A DNA stretch of 64,000 nt from Corythucha ciliata (GCA_038030265.1 CM075940.1:10602001-10666000), one strand, 5' to 3'; counted from the stretch's first letter, positions 33,590 to 44,520 are shown. A program made the numbers and translations. The notes: generated by a model from the letters alone, not told the origin.

Positions 33590-35000
33590 TCTTTTTTTTT
33601 TCTGAGTTTTAGCCACAAACTTGCATCTATAGGAAACACAAATTGGCGTTATATTAATTTTAGCCACTAATTATCAATTTTTCCCAATTTTTGCCGCGAG
33701 CTAAGCGCTTTTTCTTAATTTAGTCGCGAATTATTTCTCAATTTCAGTCGCAAATTGGCGTTTTCTCAATTTCAACTGTAAATCAGCGTATTTTTCTCAA
33801 ATAGATCCGCTATTTATCGTTAAAATCCGTTTCGCAATGAATGAGCACGCAGCTTCTTGACCAATTAAGCCGCGAATTTTCTCAATTTTAGCAGCGAATG
33901 AGCTCTTTACCTCCATTTTAGTTTACAATTTTAGCGTTTTTCTTCACTTCTCAGCAGTGCCGGCCTTTGACATTATGCGCCCCCAGGCGAATATTTCACC
34001 GTTCAGATTGAGACGCGAATTGGCGTTTTCACCACATTAACTACAAATTAGCGTTTTTTTTTCTCAAAACTTCTTCTCAATTTCAACGGCGAATTGGCTG
34101 TTTGTCTCCAGTTTAGCCGCGAATTTGTGATTTTTCTCCATTTTTGCCGCGTGTCAGCGATTTTTTTCAATTTAGCCGCGAATTTGCGATTATTTTCAAT
34201 TTTTGCCCTAAATTATCGCTTTTTGCTTATATTGGCCACGAAGTTGCTTCCGCAAACCGCGGCTTGCAATTTTCTCAATTCTTTGAATTAGGATATACTT
34301 ATCCCTCAATTAGCCATTTATTTTGATTACAACCACACATTAGGGTTTTAAATAATTTTAGCCGCTAAAATTACAGATTTTACAACATTTAAGCCCCGAA
34401 TAAGAGTTTTGGCCCAATTTTCGTCGCGAATTACCTGTAGTTTTTTTTTCGGAATTTGGCGGTGGATTAGCGTTTTTTTTTCTACTTTCGGCCACAAAGT
34501 TGCCTTCAGAAGCCGCGAATTTGGCGTTTTCTCTATTTAAACCGTGAATTAGCGTTTTTTCCCTTACTTTAGCCCTTCTTCTCAATTTTATCGGCGAATT
34601 AGCCACTAATTAGCGATTTTTCACCATTTTAACAGCGAATTAGCGATTTTTCTGAATTTTTGCGGTAAATTCTTATTTTTCCTAACGCTATCGAGTCATT
34701 TTTCTGAATTTCATCCACGAATTAGCCCTTTTTCTTTTTTAGCTTGTAATTGAGCTTTTTTTTCCGCTTTACTAGCTACGAATTAGCGCTTTTTCTCACT
34801 TTGAGCTGCGCACTTGCCTTCAGAAGCCGAAAATTGTCGTTTCCATACTTCTAGCCCCTATTTAGCGCTATTTCTGTACTTTATCCGTGGACCGTGGAAG
34901 CTTTAAGGAAACTTTAGCCGCGAAGTAGCTAAGTATTTTTCTTAGTTTTAACCGCCATTTAGCGCCTTTTCTCACTTCTGTCCTATACCCCCCGCCACTA
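33590..35000 (+). repeat. Family A array, plus arm
   Basis: Units TTTTTCTCAATTTTAGCCGC + GAATTAGCG recur about every 29-30 bp with many substitutions. Landmarks: GTGCCGGCCTTTGACAT (33956), TTGCCTTCAGAAGCCGCGAA (34500), TGTACTTTATCCGTGGACC (34873). The same landmarks in the same order occur in the copy at 41925-43490. Confidence 0.85.
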
Positions 35001-35159
35001 TCATTTTCTCCCCCCCCCACCCAAACCTTTAAGGTGGAAAACTGAGGATTTTTAGGATGTTCACATGTGTGTAGGTACGTGAAAACGACTTTTAGGCATG
35101 AGGTTTCATCCGACACAGGACGGAATGGAACGTTGCAGCTGATCAACAAAGAGTACAGC

Positions 35160-36420
35160 TGAATATTCTATTTAGCCCACAAAAGCGCTAATCTGATAGC
35201 TCAAATTGAGAGGAAACGCGGCCTTCTGGAGATAAATTCGCGGCTAAAATACGCTGCTCCCCAGTTTTTGTTTTAGGTCCTTTAGCGAATAATGATGATA
35301 TTGCTCACTAATGTGCTGCTTCTTGCGGGCGAATACCCTTCAAAAAGTTGTGAAAAAGCGCTAATACCCGTGGCTAAAACTGTTGAAAAGCGTTCATTCG
35401 CAGTAACTCGATGAAACATCCCGAAATTGAGAAAAAATCGATGATTCGAGGTGTCTATAGATGCTATCTAATGGCTAAAATGAAGAAAAAACGCTAATTT
35501 GCTGTCCTTTGGTAAAATTGCGAGACGTGGCCCTGGTTTTGCTTTTCTGCAAGCGCTAAAAAGCTTTTAAAAAGGCAAGAAAATCCGCTAAGGCTGTAGA
35601 CTAGAAAAAAACACGATAATTCGGAGCCAACATTGCTAAAACTGACAAATTCGGAAAAAATCGCCCATTCGCAGATAAAAACTTGAAAAGCCACCAATTC
35701 GCAGCTAATTTTTCGAAAAATGCTAATTCACGACTGAAATTAAGAAGAATGGCTAATTAGCTGCTAAAACTGGAACAAGCGCTAATCCACGTCAAACGTT
35801 GAGAAAAATAGCTATTTCGTCTCTAATGAAATTGACAAAAAGCACTAATTAGCGGCTAAATTTGCAATGATATCCTATTTCGCGGACACAAGTGAAAAGA
35901 ATCTCTAAAATTGTGAGAAATCCGATAATTTGTGGATAAAGTCTAGAAATAACGGCAATTCGCGGATACAAATGAAAAAAATCGGCTAGTTCACGGATAA
36001 AATTGAGAAGAAGGCCAATTCTCGACTAAAATTCAGTAATAACCAAGACTCGAGGCTAAAATTGTGGAAAACACAAATCCGAGGCTTTTGAAGGCAACTT
36101 CGGGCTTAAAACTGAAAAAAAGCGCTAGCCCAAAGTTAAAAGTTGAAAAAAATTGTTAATGCGGGGCAAAAATAATTCATTCACCGCTCATTTCTGGCCA
36201 ATATTAAGAAAAATCACTAATTAGCGTGGCTGAAATTAACGAAAAACGAACGATTAGCGAAAAAGTGCTAATTCACTACTGAAAATCACTAATTTGCTGC
36301 AAAAATCGAGGAAATCTTTAATTCACGGCAAACATTGGGAAAAATGCTAACATGGGATAAAAACGCGGCTAAATTGAGGAAAATCACCATTTGGCGGATA
36401 AGTGTAGAGTGGCGGAGCAT
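35160..36420 (-). repeat. Family A array, minus arm
   Basis: Reverse-complement units (GCGCTAAT...GGCTAAAATTGAGAAAAA) carry landmarks shared with 12640 and 43583: CTAATGTGCTGCTTCTTG (35311), TGGCTAAAACTGTTGAAAAG (35371), GGTTTTGCTTTTCTGCAAGC (35533). Together with 33590-35000 it can form a hairpin over a kilobase long. Confidence 0.85.
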
Positions 36421-37925
36421 TTGACGGCTATTAAAAATCCAATTTTCGACTATTTTACAGTTTTGAAATGTTCATAAATAAAATGCGCTTCCTGAGTCAA
36501 TTTTTCTCGTCCGCTCCCCCCCCTCCCCTTAATTTTGCTAGACGCGCCCCTTAGGACACGGCGCCCCCGGTTATAGCAGCAAATTACCGATTTCTCTGAA
36601 CTATCATCGCAGATTAGTGTTTTTCTCCATTTTAAGCCTCAAATTAGTGATTTGTTTCATTTTCTTACTATGAATTATGAATCAGCGCTTTCCCGCTAGT
36701 TTAGCCGCGAATATTAGTGCTTTTTCCCACGTTTTGCAGCGTACTTTCACCAAGATAGGCACATTAGAACGCCTTTTATGGGCCTATAGAAACTTTGGGT
36801 TAGCTTAGCTACTCTGTTTTGTCCGCGAAGTTGCCTTCAGATATTGAGAATCGGTTTATTTTTCTAATTTAAGCGGCAAAAGAGTGCTTGCGCTCTCAAT
36901 ATTTGCTTTTAAATACCTACAAATCCTTATTTTTCATGTTTAAGCCCCCCCCCCTTTCTTCTGAATGGCTCGACTCTCTTTAAAATGGGACAGTACGCTG
37001 GAAATTTCACATTTGGAAAAAAAAAGTGTTTTAAAATGACTCGTTTTAAGGGATGCAGCGCCGAAAAATTGGTTTCGGGAGCGCCAGATCCAAGAAATTT
37101 GGCCTCAGAAAGTGCCAAACAAATCCGTGATATTTAGACATTGAAAGTGTCTAACCAGCGGATTTGCATTTTTGAATTGTTCGAAACCGGGTGCAATTGG
37201 CTTTTTAGGGAGTCAGTCCTGATTGGCTTTTTGAGTGAGGAAATAGAGGTATTGCAGGCGACGGAGCATTAATCCGCAAAAATTGGAATTTGATTTGATT
37301 TGCGAGAGGGGGTGAGGATCTTGAGCTCAGGGCTAAGCTCCGCCTAAACATTTTACCCTAAATCCGCCCCTGTCCAAGCGAGGGGTCATGGCCCCTGTGG
37401 CCCCTCCCTTGGATCCGCCACTGACTTCGATTTACCCGCAACGCGTTGTGCGCATTTCGAATTACTCACAAAGCAGTCAGATGTGTCTCAACTCCCATTA
37501 CAACGTTATTGCTATATAATTACAGTAAATGAGATGGAATGCTAATTAAGCACGATTATGCTTGAATGAAACAAAATATCATAACAAAAAATGAAATTAA
37601 AAAGAAAAGGCAGTAACGAAACAAATAACGAAGGATAAACGTACACTCAAAGAGGCAAACTTCATTTATTCACGCATGATATGCTGCTGTGGCATTTACA
37701 ACGAGAACACACGAGACGCGTTGTGGGTAAATCGAAGTGGTCACAACGCGTTGTGTGGGTGAAATCGGAAGACCCACGAAATGTAATAGACTAACCCTAA
37801 CCTTTATTTCGGCTATTGAGTAAAATGAATTACTCACGACGCGTTGTGAGCATTTCGCACGTGTTGTTGGTGAATTCTTCGGGCAATGGACGAATTCGGT
37901 CATTGCGAATAACATATATACTTAC

Positions 37926-37991
37926 AAAACTCGAAGATCTCTGCAACTGGATACATCTGGAACTCGGGACAACTTGTTTGACTTCAAATCT
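37926..37991 (-). CDS. rk: LGR2/rickets-type receptor LRR exon (22 codons)
   Basis: 66 nt encode DLKSNKLSRVPDVSSCRDLR, then VL. Acceptor TTACAG, donor GTAAGT. Phase 2 both sides. The two-residue-short LRR is normal for this family. Its donor is immediately followed, about 11 bp on, by the end of the 6.4-kb intronic TIR element. Confidence 0.9.
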
Positions 37992-38071
37992 CTGTAATGG
38001 GAAAAACAACGAGTCAAAATTTACATATTGGCACACTTTCACGGAAACTTATATTAAATAAAAGTACTAAC

Positions 38072-38212
38072 AAACTTTTGATTCTTGGACACGTCTTGCA
38101 TAAAGTTTCCGGAACGGAGCTAAGGCTTGCTCTATCTATTCTCAGTATCTCGAGAGCAGAAGTTCCATTTAGACTGGGGAATTCCATTAACTCTCTCGCA
38201 TCAGACAGAATT
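38072..38212 (-). CDS. rk: LGR2/rickets-type receptor LRR exon
   Basis: 141 nt encode ILSDARELMEFPSLNGTSAL and EILRIDRASLSSVPETLC, ending CPRIKSL across the intron. FPSLNGT is a conserved mid-ectodomain motif of LGRs. An upstream AAG with a better pyrimidine tract (38235-38237) was considered as acceptor, but only the TAG at 38213-38215 keeps the phase-2 frame with the preceding exon. Confidence 0.87.
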
Positions 38213-38351
38213 CTAAAATTAACGATTTTGAGGGCTTGAGAAAAAAAAAAGAATCTTAATGACCGTTTGAAAGAAATGCAAGGCTAAACCGTTGCGGCTA
38301 GGACTCGGGTCGATCAGGAGTTTGTAAGGGGAGAGGAGTGGAGTAACTTAC

Positions 38352-38495
38352 AGTTTTCGAAGTTTCGGCAGGAATGAGAATGCGTGAGGATCAACGCCGA
38401 CTAAAGGATTTCCTTTCAACTCTAAATGAGCCAAGCCTTGTGATTTTTGTAAAATTCCGCTTGGTATGTATTTTATGCGGTTTCCCGAGACTGAC
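38352..38495 (-). CDS. rk: LGR2/rickets-type receptor LRR exon (two repeats)
   Basis: 144 nt encode SVSGNRIKYIPSGILQKSQG and LAHLELKGNPLVGVDPHAFS, ending FLPKLRKL. Acceptor TGTCAG, donor GTAAGT; phase 2 on both sides. Two tandem 24-residue LRRs. Confidence 0.9.
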
Positions 38496-38577
38496 CTGAC
38501 AGTTTAACAAAAGGAATTTAGTCTTAAAAAAAATTAAACAACTCGTGATAGAGGGCTAAGGGTTCTGCATTGATTAC

Positions 38578-38646
38578 AATTCTTGAAGGGCTGTTAATTT
38601 CGTTAGAGCTATCGGGATGTGGGTGAGCAGATTGTCGTCCAACTCC
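38578..38646 (-). CDS. rk: LGR2/rickets-type receptor LRR exon (23 codons)
   Basis: 69 nt encode ELDDNLLTHIPIALTKLTAL, then QEL. Acceptor TTTTCAG, donor GTAATC; phase 2 on both sides. Confidence 0.9.
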
Positions 38647-38724
38647 CTGAAAATTAATAGTGGTTTAGTGGTTGCACAAGTATAAGACAGTGGTGAGGAG
38701 ATATGGTGGGGGGGGGGGTCTTAC

Positions 38725-38796
38725 AAAACTCGGAGGGCCGTAAGATTGAGGAAGGCGTCGTCATGTATGGTAGAAATTTGATTCCGCTTGACGTAA
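38725..38796 (-). CDS. rk: LGR2/rickets-type receptor LRR exon (24 codons)
   Basis: 72 nt encode YVKRNQISTIHDDAFLNLTA, then LRVL. Acceptor AATTAG, donor GTAAGA; phase 2 on both sides. A G homopolymer of about 11 bases lies just downstream of the donor in the intron. Confidence 0.88.
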
Positions 38797-38855
38797 CTAA
38801 TTAGATGAGGCATTAGTGTAATGTTTAAACACAGACATAACATTTCAAAACTTAC

Positions 38856-38927
38856 AGGATGACTAAATTTGCTAGGTTTGAAAAAGCATTCACCGGAATT
38901 GTTGTAAGGAGGTTATTTCCAAGATTC
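38856..38927 (-). CDS. rk: LGR2/rickets-type receptor LRR exon (24 codons)
   Basis: 72 nt encode NLGNNLLTTIPVNAFSNLAN, then LVIL. Acceptor TTCCAG, donor GTAAGT; phase 2 on both sides. The upstream intron (38928-45642) is 6.7 kb and packed with repeats. Confidence 0.9.
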
Positions 38928-39239
38928 CTGGAACAATAGAAACAAAGTAAAATACAACCGAAATAAAAGTATGAAGCTCAAAACTAAACTCTCGTTCTGA
39001 GAAAATTGTATTTCAACTACAGCCTGGCCTCTCTCAACTGGTTCAAGCTACGAATTCCACAAAACTGGACTAATTAAAGGGGATAATGGTGCAGAAATCG
39101 ACGCCAGTTGTTCTTTTCTGTAGTTTTTCACCCATATTATAAACTTCTGAAGAGACCCTAGCCCTAAAGTCTGATGAGTCTGCTTATTGAGGTATTGCGT
39201 TGTTGAACGATGCACACTGATGCTTAGCCATTCATAACT

Positions 39240-39889
39240 CATTAACGGTCAAGTGGATTCATGTGGCATAGTGCCTTGGGTAATTGTGTAGTACCATCCA
39301 CAGTATGGCAAAATTAACGAACGAAACAAAATGACATGAAATAATTAATATGTCTGAACAAATAATCAAGAAAACGACAAAAAACAAGAAGAAAATAGAA
39401 GCCTGAACCCTAAAAATAAATCATCAATTAATGTAGTATAGAGATTTTTATGTTGAGATAAAATCGCTTTGGATCGAGAGGAAGACGAGCCGTCTGTAGA
39501 CGGAAGGAACGAGAAGAATCACTTCTAGTTCGAGGCGCAAACGAGATGGCCCTTGTGTTGAGGGCCCAAGTCTCGCCGATTACCCCCAAAAAAGGGTAAT
39601 TAACCCCCCCCCCCCCTATATCGGCAACCCTGTACTATTGTCAAAGGAGTTCTAACCCAGGGCCGGGCCGTTTCTAGCCCTCTCGAGGCCCCTAGAGAGA
39701 ATCATCGAAAGGGTGGGCAGCTGTCCACCCTTCTTCAAGTCGCCTTTGTTCAGCAAAACCAGCAACAATAGAAAAACACCAATTCGCCTCTTCAGCCTGC
39801 CTTGATTAGCAATTTAGCATTAAAGCTGAACATTTTGCCCGTAAATTTACTTGAAATGTCCCCCGAAAAACAGATTTCCCTCAGGAAAA
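39240..39889. other. Intronic DNA without recognised features
   Basis: No exon or transposon domain was seen. A C homopolymer lies near 39606-39616, and GGGTGGGCAGCTGTCCACCC at about 39711 is a short perfect palindrome. Confidence 0.45.
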
Positions 39890-40240
39890 AATGTTATTTT
39901 GCAAGGTCGCTTCGCGGCTACAATTTAGAAAAACGCTAATTCTCGGCTACAATTGAGAGAAAATTGGTCATTCAGAGCAAAAATTAAGAAAATCGCTCAT
40001 TCATAGCAAAAAATTAGAAAACGCCAATTCGCGCGTTAAAATTGTGAAAATCGCTAATGTGCTGTTCTTGGGGGTCGAGTCCACGGCTAAAATTGAGAAA
40101 AAACGCTATTTCAACGCCAAAAGTGAAAAAATCCCCAATTTGCAGTTAAAATTGTGAAAATCGCTTATACGCGGATGAATTGGAGAAAAAGAGCTAATAA
40201 AAAGCTAAAATTGAGGAAAACATTTTCAATTTTGCCTGCA
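39890..40240 (-). repeat. Family A array fragment, minus orientation
   Basis: Units such as GGCTAAAATTGAGAAAAAAC recur, with the landmark CTAATGTGCTGTTCTTGGGG at about 40051, the same centre-proximal segment as at 12648 and 35311. Confidence 0.8.
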
Positions 40241-40259
40241 ACTCGCCGAGAGAAATAGC

Positions 40260-41815
40260 TACGGCATTACATCATTCGGATTCGAAGCTAAATATCTGCG
40301 AAATTGTAAGTTTTGGGTATAAATATCATACAAATAGGTTTGGTCTTAACCTTCGCGAAATTAAAATTTTGGTTTTTTTTTAGAGGCCGCTGTTCCAACC
40401 AGCTACGACTGCACCTAAAATCTGACTTTAGCCATGAAATTTTACATCACTCGGAGCTAAAAATGCTGCGGGATTGTACCAGTTTCGCGTCTAATTATCT
40501 GTACAGCCGGTAGTTTCCAGTTGTTTACCAGTTTATGGTTTTTATTTCCGCATGATTTCGAGTTTCAGTGATCTTTCTTAGAGAGCGTGGAACCCGGTCT
40601 AGTTAGGCTACGACTGCGCCCCAAGTCTTCTACGACGAATAGCAACATTTTTAAAGCTAATATCCGCGAAATTGGAATTTTATTGGCTGGATAATCGCGG
40701 TATTTCGAGTTTCACGTCTCAATTTCAACGTAATTGAAAGTTTCGGGTCTTTTTTTAAAAGGCCGAGGATCCCGGGCTGCGTATTTACAATCCCCGTACG
40801 AGTTCAGAGGTTTTTCTTTTTCTTAGCTCCTCGCGAAGTGGTTTTTGTAGGGTGAAATTAAAGATTTTAGTGGTTGCCAGGCCTGCGAAAATGGGTTTTT
40901 AGCGCGCAAAATTTGCGAAATTGGTCTCTTTTAATCACGGCACCCCATGAAATTGGTTGATCATCTTCAAATGTTATTAATCGTTAAGCCATACAACTTG
41001 ATTAATATTTTATTTTTAGGGTTTTGGCTTATTGTTTCTTCTAATTCTTCATTTCCAATTAGTCAAACCCAAAAAATAAAATATTAATCAAGTTGTAGGG
41101 CTTAACGACTAATAGTATTACTAATATTTGTAGCTGATCAACCAATTTCACGGGCTGCCGTAATTAAAAGAGACCAATTTCGCAAATTTTGCGCACTAAA
41201 AACCCATTTGTGCAGGCCTGACTCGCAAAAAAATCTTTAATTTCACCCTAAAAAACCAATTCTCGGATTTTTGTCGCTGAAAACCCATTTTCGTTGTTCA
41301 AGCTCACTGGACACCCAATTTCGCGGTTGTTTTGTTGCTGAAAAAACCTATTTCGCGTCTGTTTGTTTCTGGAAACTAATTTTTCGGGGTTGGCTAATTT
41401 AAAACACAATTTTGTGTATTTTTCTTACAAAACAAAACAAATTTTCACATGTGTGGCTCACTAAAAAAACGAAAATATCTCGGATTTTCACTCGCTATAA
41501 CCCCAACATTTCGCGGAACTTGTTTGGAATCCCAATTTTACGCGGGGATATAACTCATTCAAAACCATAATTACGTGGTTTTAGCACACTAATGAAAATA
41601 TCTTCACGATTCTGCCTCATTGAAACGCAAATCTCGTGGGATTTGCTCGCTATAAAACGTATTTTGGGGGCCTTGGATCGCTAAAACACTAATTTCGCGG
41701 TGTCTTCTCGTTGAAGAACTGAAACCCGGGTTGTGGGCTTTACGGGAAAACAAATTGCGTGGGGTTACCTCATTGTAATGATCCATTTCACATAATATTC
41801 GGTCCACTAAAAAAA
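40260..41815. repeat. Family B degenerate repeat region
   Basis: Units of about 28-35 bp pair an AATTTCGCGG-type core with a T/A-rich half (CTCGCTAAAACCCAATTTCG and its complement GCGAAATTGGGTTTT). The first half is mostly in one orientation and the second half in the other, separated by the hairpin centre near 41045. It is similar in style to the block at 56590-57370. Confidence 0.7.
40842..41258. repeat. Inverted repeat with ~180-bp arms
   Basis: GGGTGAAATTAAAGATTTTA (40850) is complementary to the segment ending TTTAATTTCACCCTA at about 41250. The inner parts TACAACTTGATTAATATTTT and AAAATATTAATCAAGTTGTA also pair, with the loop centred near 41045. It is a candidate transposable hairpin within family B repeats. 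Confidence 0.85.
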
Positions 41816-42342
41816 CTATTTATTTATTTAAATAAGCATGCAGTAGGCATTGGAATACATCTGAATCGTTCTCACGTGAAGCTGCCCACCCCTAGATCAA
41901 AGAAAGCTGGACACGCCACTGCCAAGAATTAGCGCTTTTTCCCAAATTTGCTTTCTCAAATTTATTCGCGAGTTGGATTTTTCTAATTTTTAGCTGTTGA
42001 TAAGTGTTTTTTCTCAATTAGCGTTTTTCACGCAATTATTCGACGAGTTTAGCTCGATTTTAGTCACGAATTATCAATTCCTTTCGGATAAGCACATTTC
42101 ACTCCGTGAATTTCACGGCCGTTGGAAACCGCGAATTTTCTCAATTTTGGCTGTGAATGTGCGCTTTTTCTTCATTCTAGCCGCGAATGAGCGCTTTCTT
42201 TGTCTCGTTTTTAGCTGCGAATTTATGACCACGGAACAGTGAACTTCCTATTCGCCCATTTTATAGCTATGATTGAGCGCTATTCCTTAATTTTATCGGC
42301 GAATTAGTGTTTTTTCAATTTTATACGCCCTCCTACTCGCCC

Positions 42343-42480
42343 GCCTCCACACTCCCTCGAATTCACATTAGTGACTAGGGGGGTGCGGTGAGGAGGGGAG
42401 TAATCCCTTAAATGTCCGTAGATAGGGTCATCTAAGCTCAATTATTCAATTAATTGTCGGACACATTAGGAAAAAATGAC
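42343..42480 (+). repeat. Direct repeat, copy 1 (138 bp)
   Basis: It is near-identical to 42711-42848: both contain ACTCCCTCGAATTCACA, AGGAGGGGAGTAATCCCTTA and TTAATTGTCGGACACATTAG and end AAAAAATGAC. The pair brackets a 230-bp segment with a tRNA-like sequence. Confidence 0.88.
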
Positions 42481-42562
42481 GTATGAAATGCACTGACCCG
42501 ATAGGTGCAGTTTGAGTTCCGAGAGGGGATTTCTCCTGGAAGGATTCGCTCTTTGCGTGGAC

Positions 42563-42636
42563 TCCCCGGATAGCTCAGATGGGAGAGCACCTGGCGCGAA
42601 ACTAGGAGGTCGTGGGTTCGAATCCCACCTTGGGAG
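42563..42636 (+). tRNA. tRNA-like sequence, probably a pseudogene
   Basis: A cloverleaf can be drawn: acceptor TCCCCGG/CTTGGGA with one mismatch, D-arm AGCTCAGATGGGAGAGC, anticodon stem CCTGG/CTAGG, loop CGCGAAA, T-arm GTGGG-TTCGAAT-CCCAC. The loop lacks the invariant T33, and the implied CGA anticodon would mean serine, which requires a long variable arm that is absent. It is therefore likely a decayed tRNA or SINE head. Confidence 0.5.
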
Positions 42637-42710
42637 CAATTTTTTCTCGGAACTTAAAACAAGTAAAGAAAAGTAAGTATTCAATTTAAAGATTAATTTC
42701 TTTATTTTCA

Positions 42711-42848
42711 GCCTCCCCACTCCCTCGAATTCACAGTTGTGACTATGGTGGTGCGGTAAGGAGGGGAGTAATCCCTTAAACGTCCGTAGATAGGGTCATC
42801 GAAGCTCAATTATTCAATTAATTGTCGGACACATTAGGAAAAAATGAC
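42711..42848 (+). repeat. Direct repeat, copy 2 (138 bp)
   Basis: Partner of 42343-42480 with a few substitutions (GTTGTGACTATGGTGG against ATTAGTGACTAGGGGG). It is followed at once by the resumed family A array. Confidence 0.88.
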
Positions 42849-43499
42849 AAATTTCCTCAAATCAACCCCCCGACCAAATTAACAATTTTACTTTATTTTA
42901 GCCGCTAGATTTTGCTACAATTCAGCCACGAATTAGAGTTTTCCGCAATTTTCGCAGAGAATTACCTAACGCTTTTTCAGAATTTGGCCGTGAATTCGCG
43001 ATTTCATTCACTTTCTGGCACAAAGTTACCTTCAGAAGCCGCGAATTTACGTTTTATCCACTTAAACCGCAAATTAGCGTTTTTTCCTCACATCAGCCCC
43101 TTTTCTCAAATTTATCAGTGAATTAGCGATTTTTCACTATTTTAACCGCGAGTTAGCGATTTTTCACCATTTTAGCCTTGAATTAGTGATTTATCTCCTT
43201 TTTAGCCACGAATTAGCGATTTTTTAAAAATTTCTGCAGTATAATTCGGGGTTTTCTTGATTTTAGATGTTAATGAGAGATTTTTCTCAATTTCATCCAT
43301 GAATTAGCACCTTTTCTTAATTTTAGCTGCGAATTAGCGATTTTTTTCGCTTTTAGCTACGAACTTGCGTTTTTTCTCAGTTTGATGAGCCACGCGAACT
43401 TGCCGCCAAAAATTGTCGCATTCCTACTTCTAGTCTCAAATTAGCGTCTTTTCTACACTTTATCCGCGGAAGCTTCAAGTAATCTTTAGCTGCTGTATT

Positions 43500-44520
43500 T
43501 TTATTGATTAGAGAAAATACGCTAATGCCCCAGTTTTTTAGGTCTTTAAGCGGACAAAGATGAGAAGGCGCACTTACGCATGCTGTTCTTGGGGCAACTA
43601 CGAAGTAAAGAGTTGAAAAAACTGCTAATAATCGTGGGTAAAACTGTGAAAAATCGTTCACTCGTGGTATCTCGATGAAGCTTCCAGGCCACAAATGAGA
43701 AAAAATCGATGACTCGCGGTGAATAGATACGCCACTTCATTGTTATTATGAAGAAAAAACGCTAATTTGCTGCTCTTCGGTAAAACTAATGCGTGTCCCG
43801 GGTTTTGCTTTGTTGCAAGCGCGAAAAGGCAAAAAAGTCTAGAAAAACGCTAATTCAAGGCTATAAAAAAGGAAAAAAAACTCGCGGCAGAAATTGAAAA
43901 AAACAAAGAAAGAAAGAAACAAACAAACAAACAAAACACTAATTCGGGGCTACAATTGAAAAAACAGAGCAAATTCGCAGCTAAAATTGCAAAAAAGCGT
44001 ATCATGACTGAAATTTAGAGTAATGGCTAATTAGCAGCTGAAGTTAGGACAAACTTATTGAAAAAATCGCCAGTTAAATAATGACTAAAATGACGAAAAA
44101 TCGCAAATTCTGTCATGAAATTAACAAAAAGCGCTAATTATCGGCTAAAACTGGGACAATCCAAATTCGCGGACAAAATGAAAAGCGTCGCTAATTATTA
44201 ATTTGCGGATAAAATTGAGAAAAAACGCTAACTCATCGAAAAATTGGGGGAAAACGCTAATTCACAGATAAAAAGTAGAAAAACTAAGGCAACTTTGGCC
44301 TGAAATGGCACTTACTCATAGATAATACTGAAAAAATCGATAACGCGAGGCAAAAATAGTTCATTCACCGCTAATTTGCGACAAATATTGAGGAAATAAC
44401 TGATTAGGGCGGCTGAAATGAAGACAAACGCTAATTTTCAGCTCAAAGGGAGAAAAAGTGCTAATGGTAAAAACTCGCTAATATGCAGCGAAACGGGGCA
44501 AACTCGTGACAATAGGTCCC
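43500..44520 (-). repeat. Family A array, minus arm
   Basis: Reverse-complement units begin directly after the plus arm. Landmarks: GCATGCTGTTCTTGGGG (43578), GTGGGTAAAACTGTGAAAAA (43635), GGGTTTTGCTTTGTTGCAAG (43800), the same order as in 35160-36420. Confidence 0.83.

Larger units (their letters stand above)
33532..37423. mobile_element. Foldback element of family A repeats with CAGTGGCGGATC-type ends
   Basis: The left end CAGTGGCGGATCTAGGATTT is mirrored by GGATCCGCCACTG ending at 37423, a short hAT-like inverted terminus. Inside, plus-orientation units (33590-35000) are followed by a non-repetitive centre (about 35000-35160), then minus-orientation units (35160-36420). A short plus stretch follows at 36570-36900, and the last part is unlike the arrays. 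It has no transposase. Target duplications are not evident. Confidence 0.72.
31495..37914. mobile_element. ~6.4-kb element with ~230-bp terminal inverted repeats filling an LGR2 intron
   Basis: The left arm (about 31495-31740) and the reverse complement of the right arm (about 37690-37914) share GTTATTCGCAATGACCGAATT, then GAAATGCTCACAACGCGTCG, then TTTTACTCAATAGCCGAAAT and TTCGATTTACCCACAACGCG-type motifs. Short ACCCACAACGCGTTGTG sub-repeats recur in both arms. The right end is about 11 bp from the splice donor of exon 37926-37991, and the left end about 131 bp from the next exon. No transposase was recognised inside, so it appears non-autonomous. Nested inside is the family A foldback at 33532-37423. 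Confidence 0.75.
41925..43490 (+). repeat. Family A array, plus arm, with an internal insertion
   Basis: It is preceded by GGACACGCCACTG (about 41911-41923). Units and landmarks match the 33590-35000 arm, including ACCTTCAGAAGCCGCGAATT (43030) and CTACACTTTATCCGCGGAAG (43453). A 506-bp segment with a direct repeat and a tRNA-like sequence (42343-42848) interrupts it. Confidence 0.83.

Noticed and set aside
33590..36420. CRISPR-like regularity of ~30-bp repeats
   Set aside because: Units are degenerate and contiguous, with no unique spacers and no cas genes, in a eukaryotic intron.
38213..38237. AAG acceptor at 38235-38237 for the LRR exon
   Set aside because: It has a good pyrimidine tract, but joining to the previous exon at CT breaks the frame; the TAG at 38213-38215 does not.
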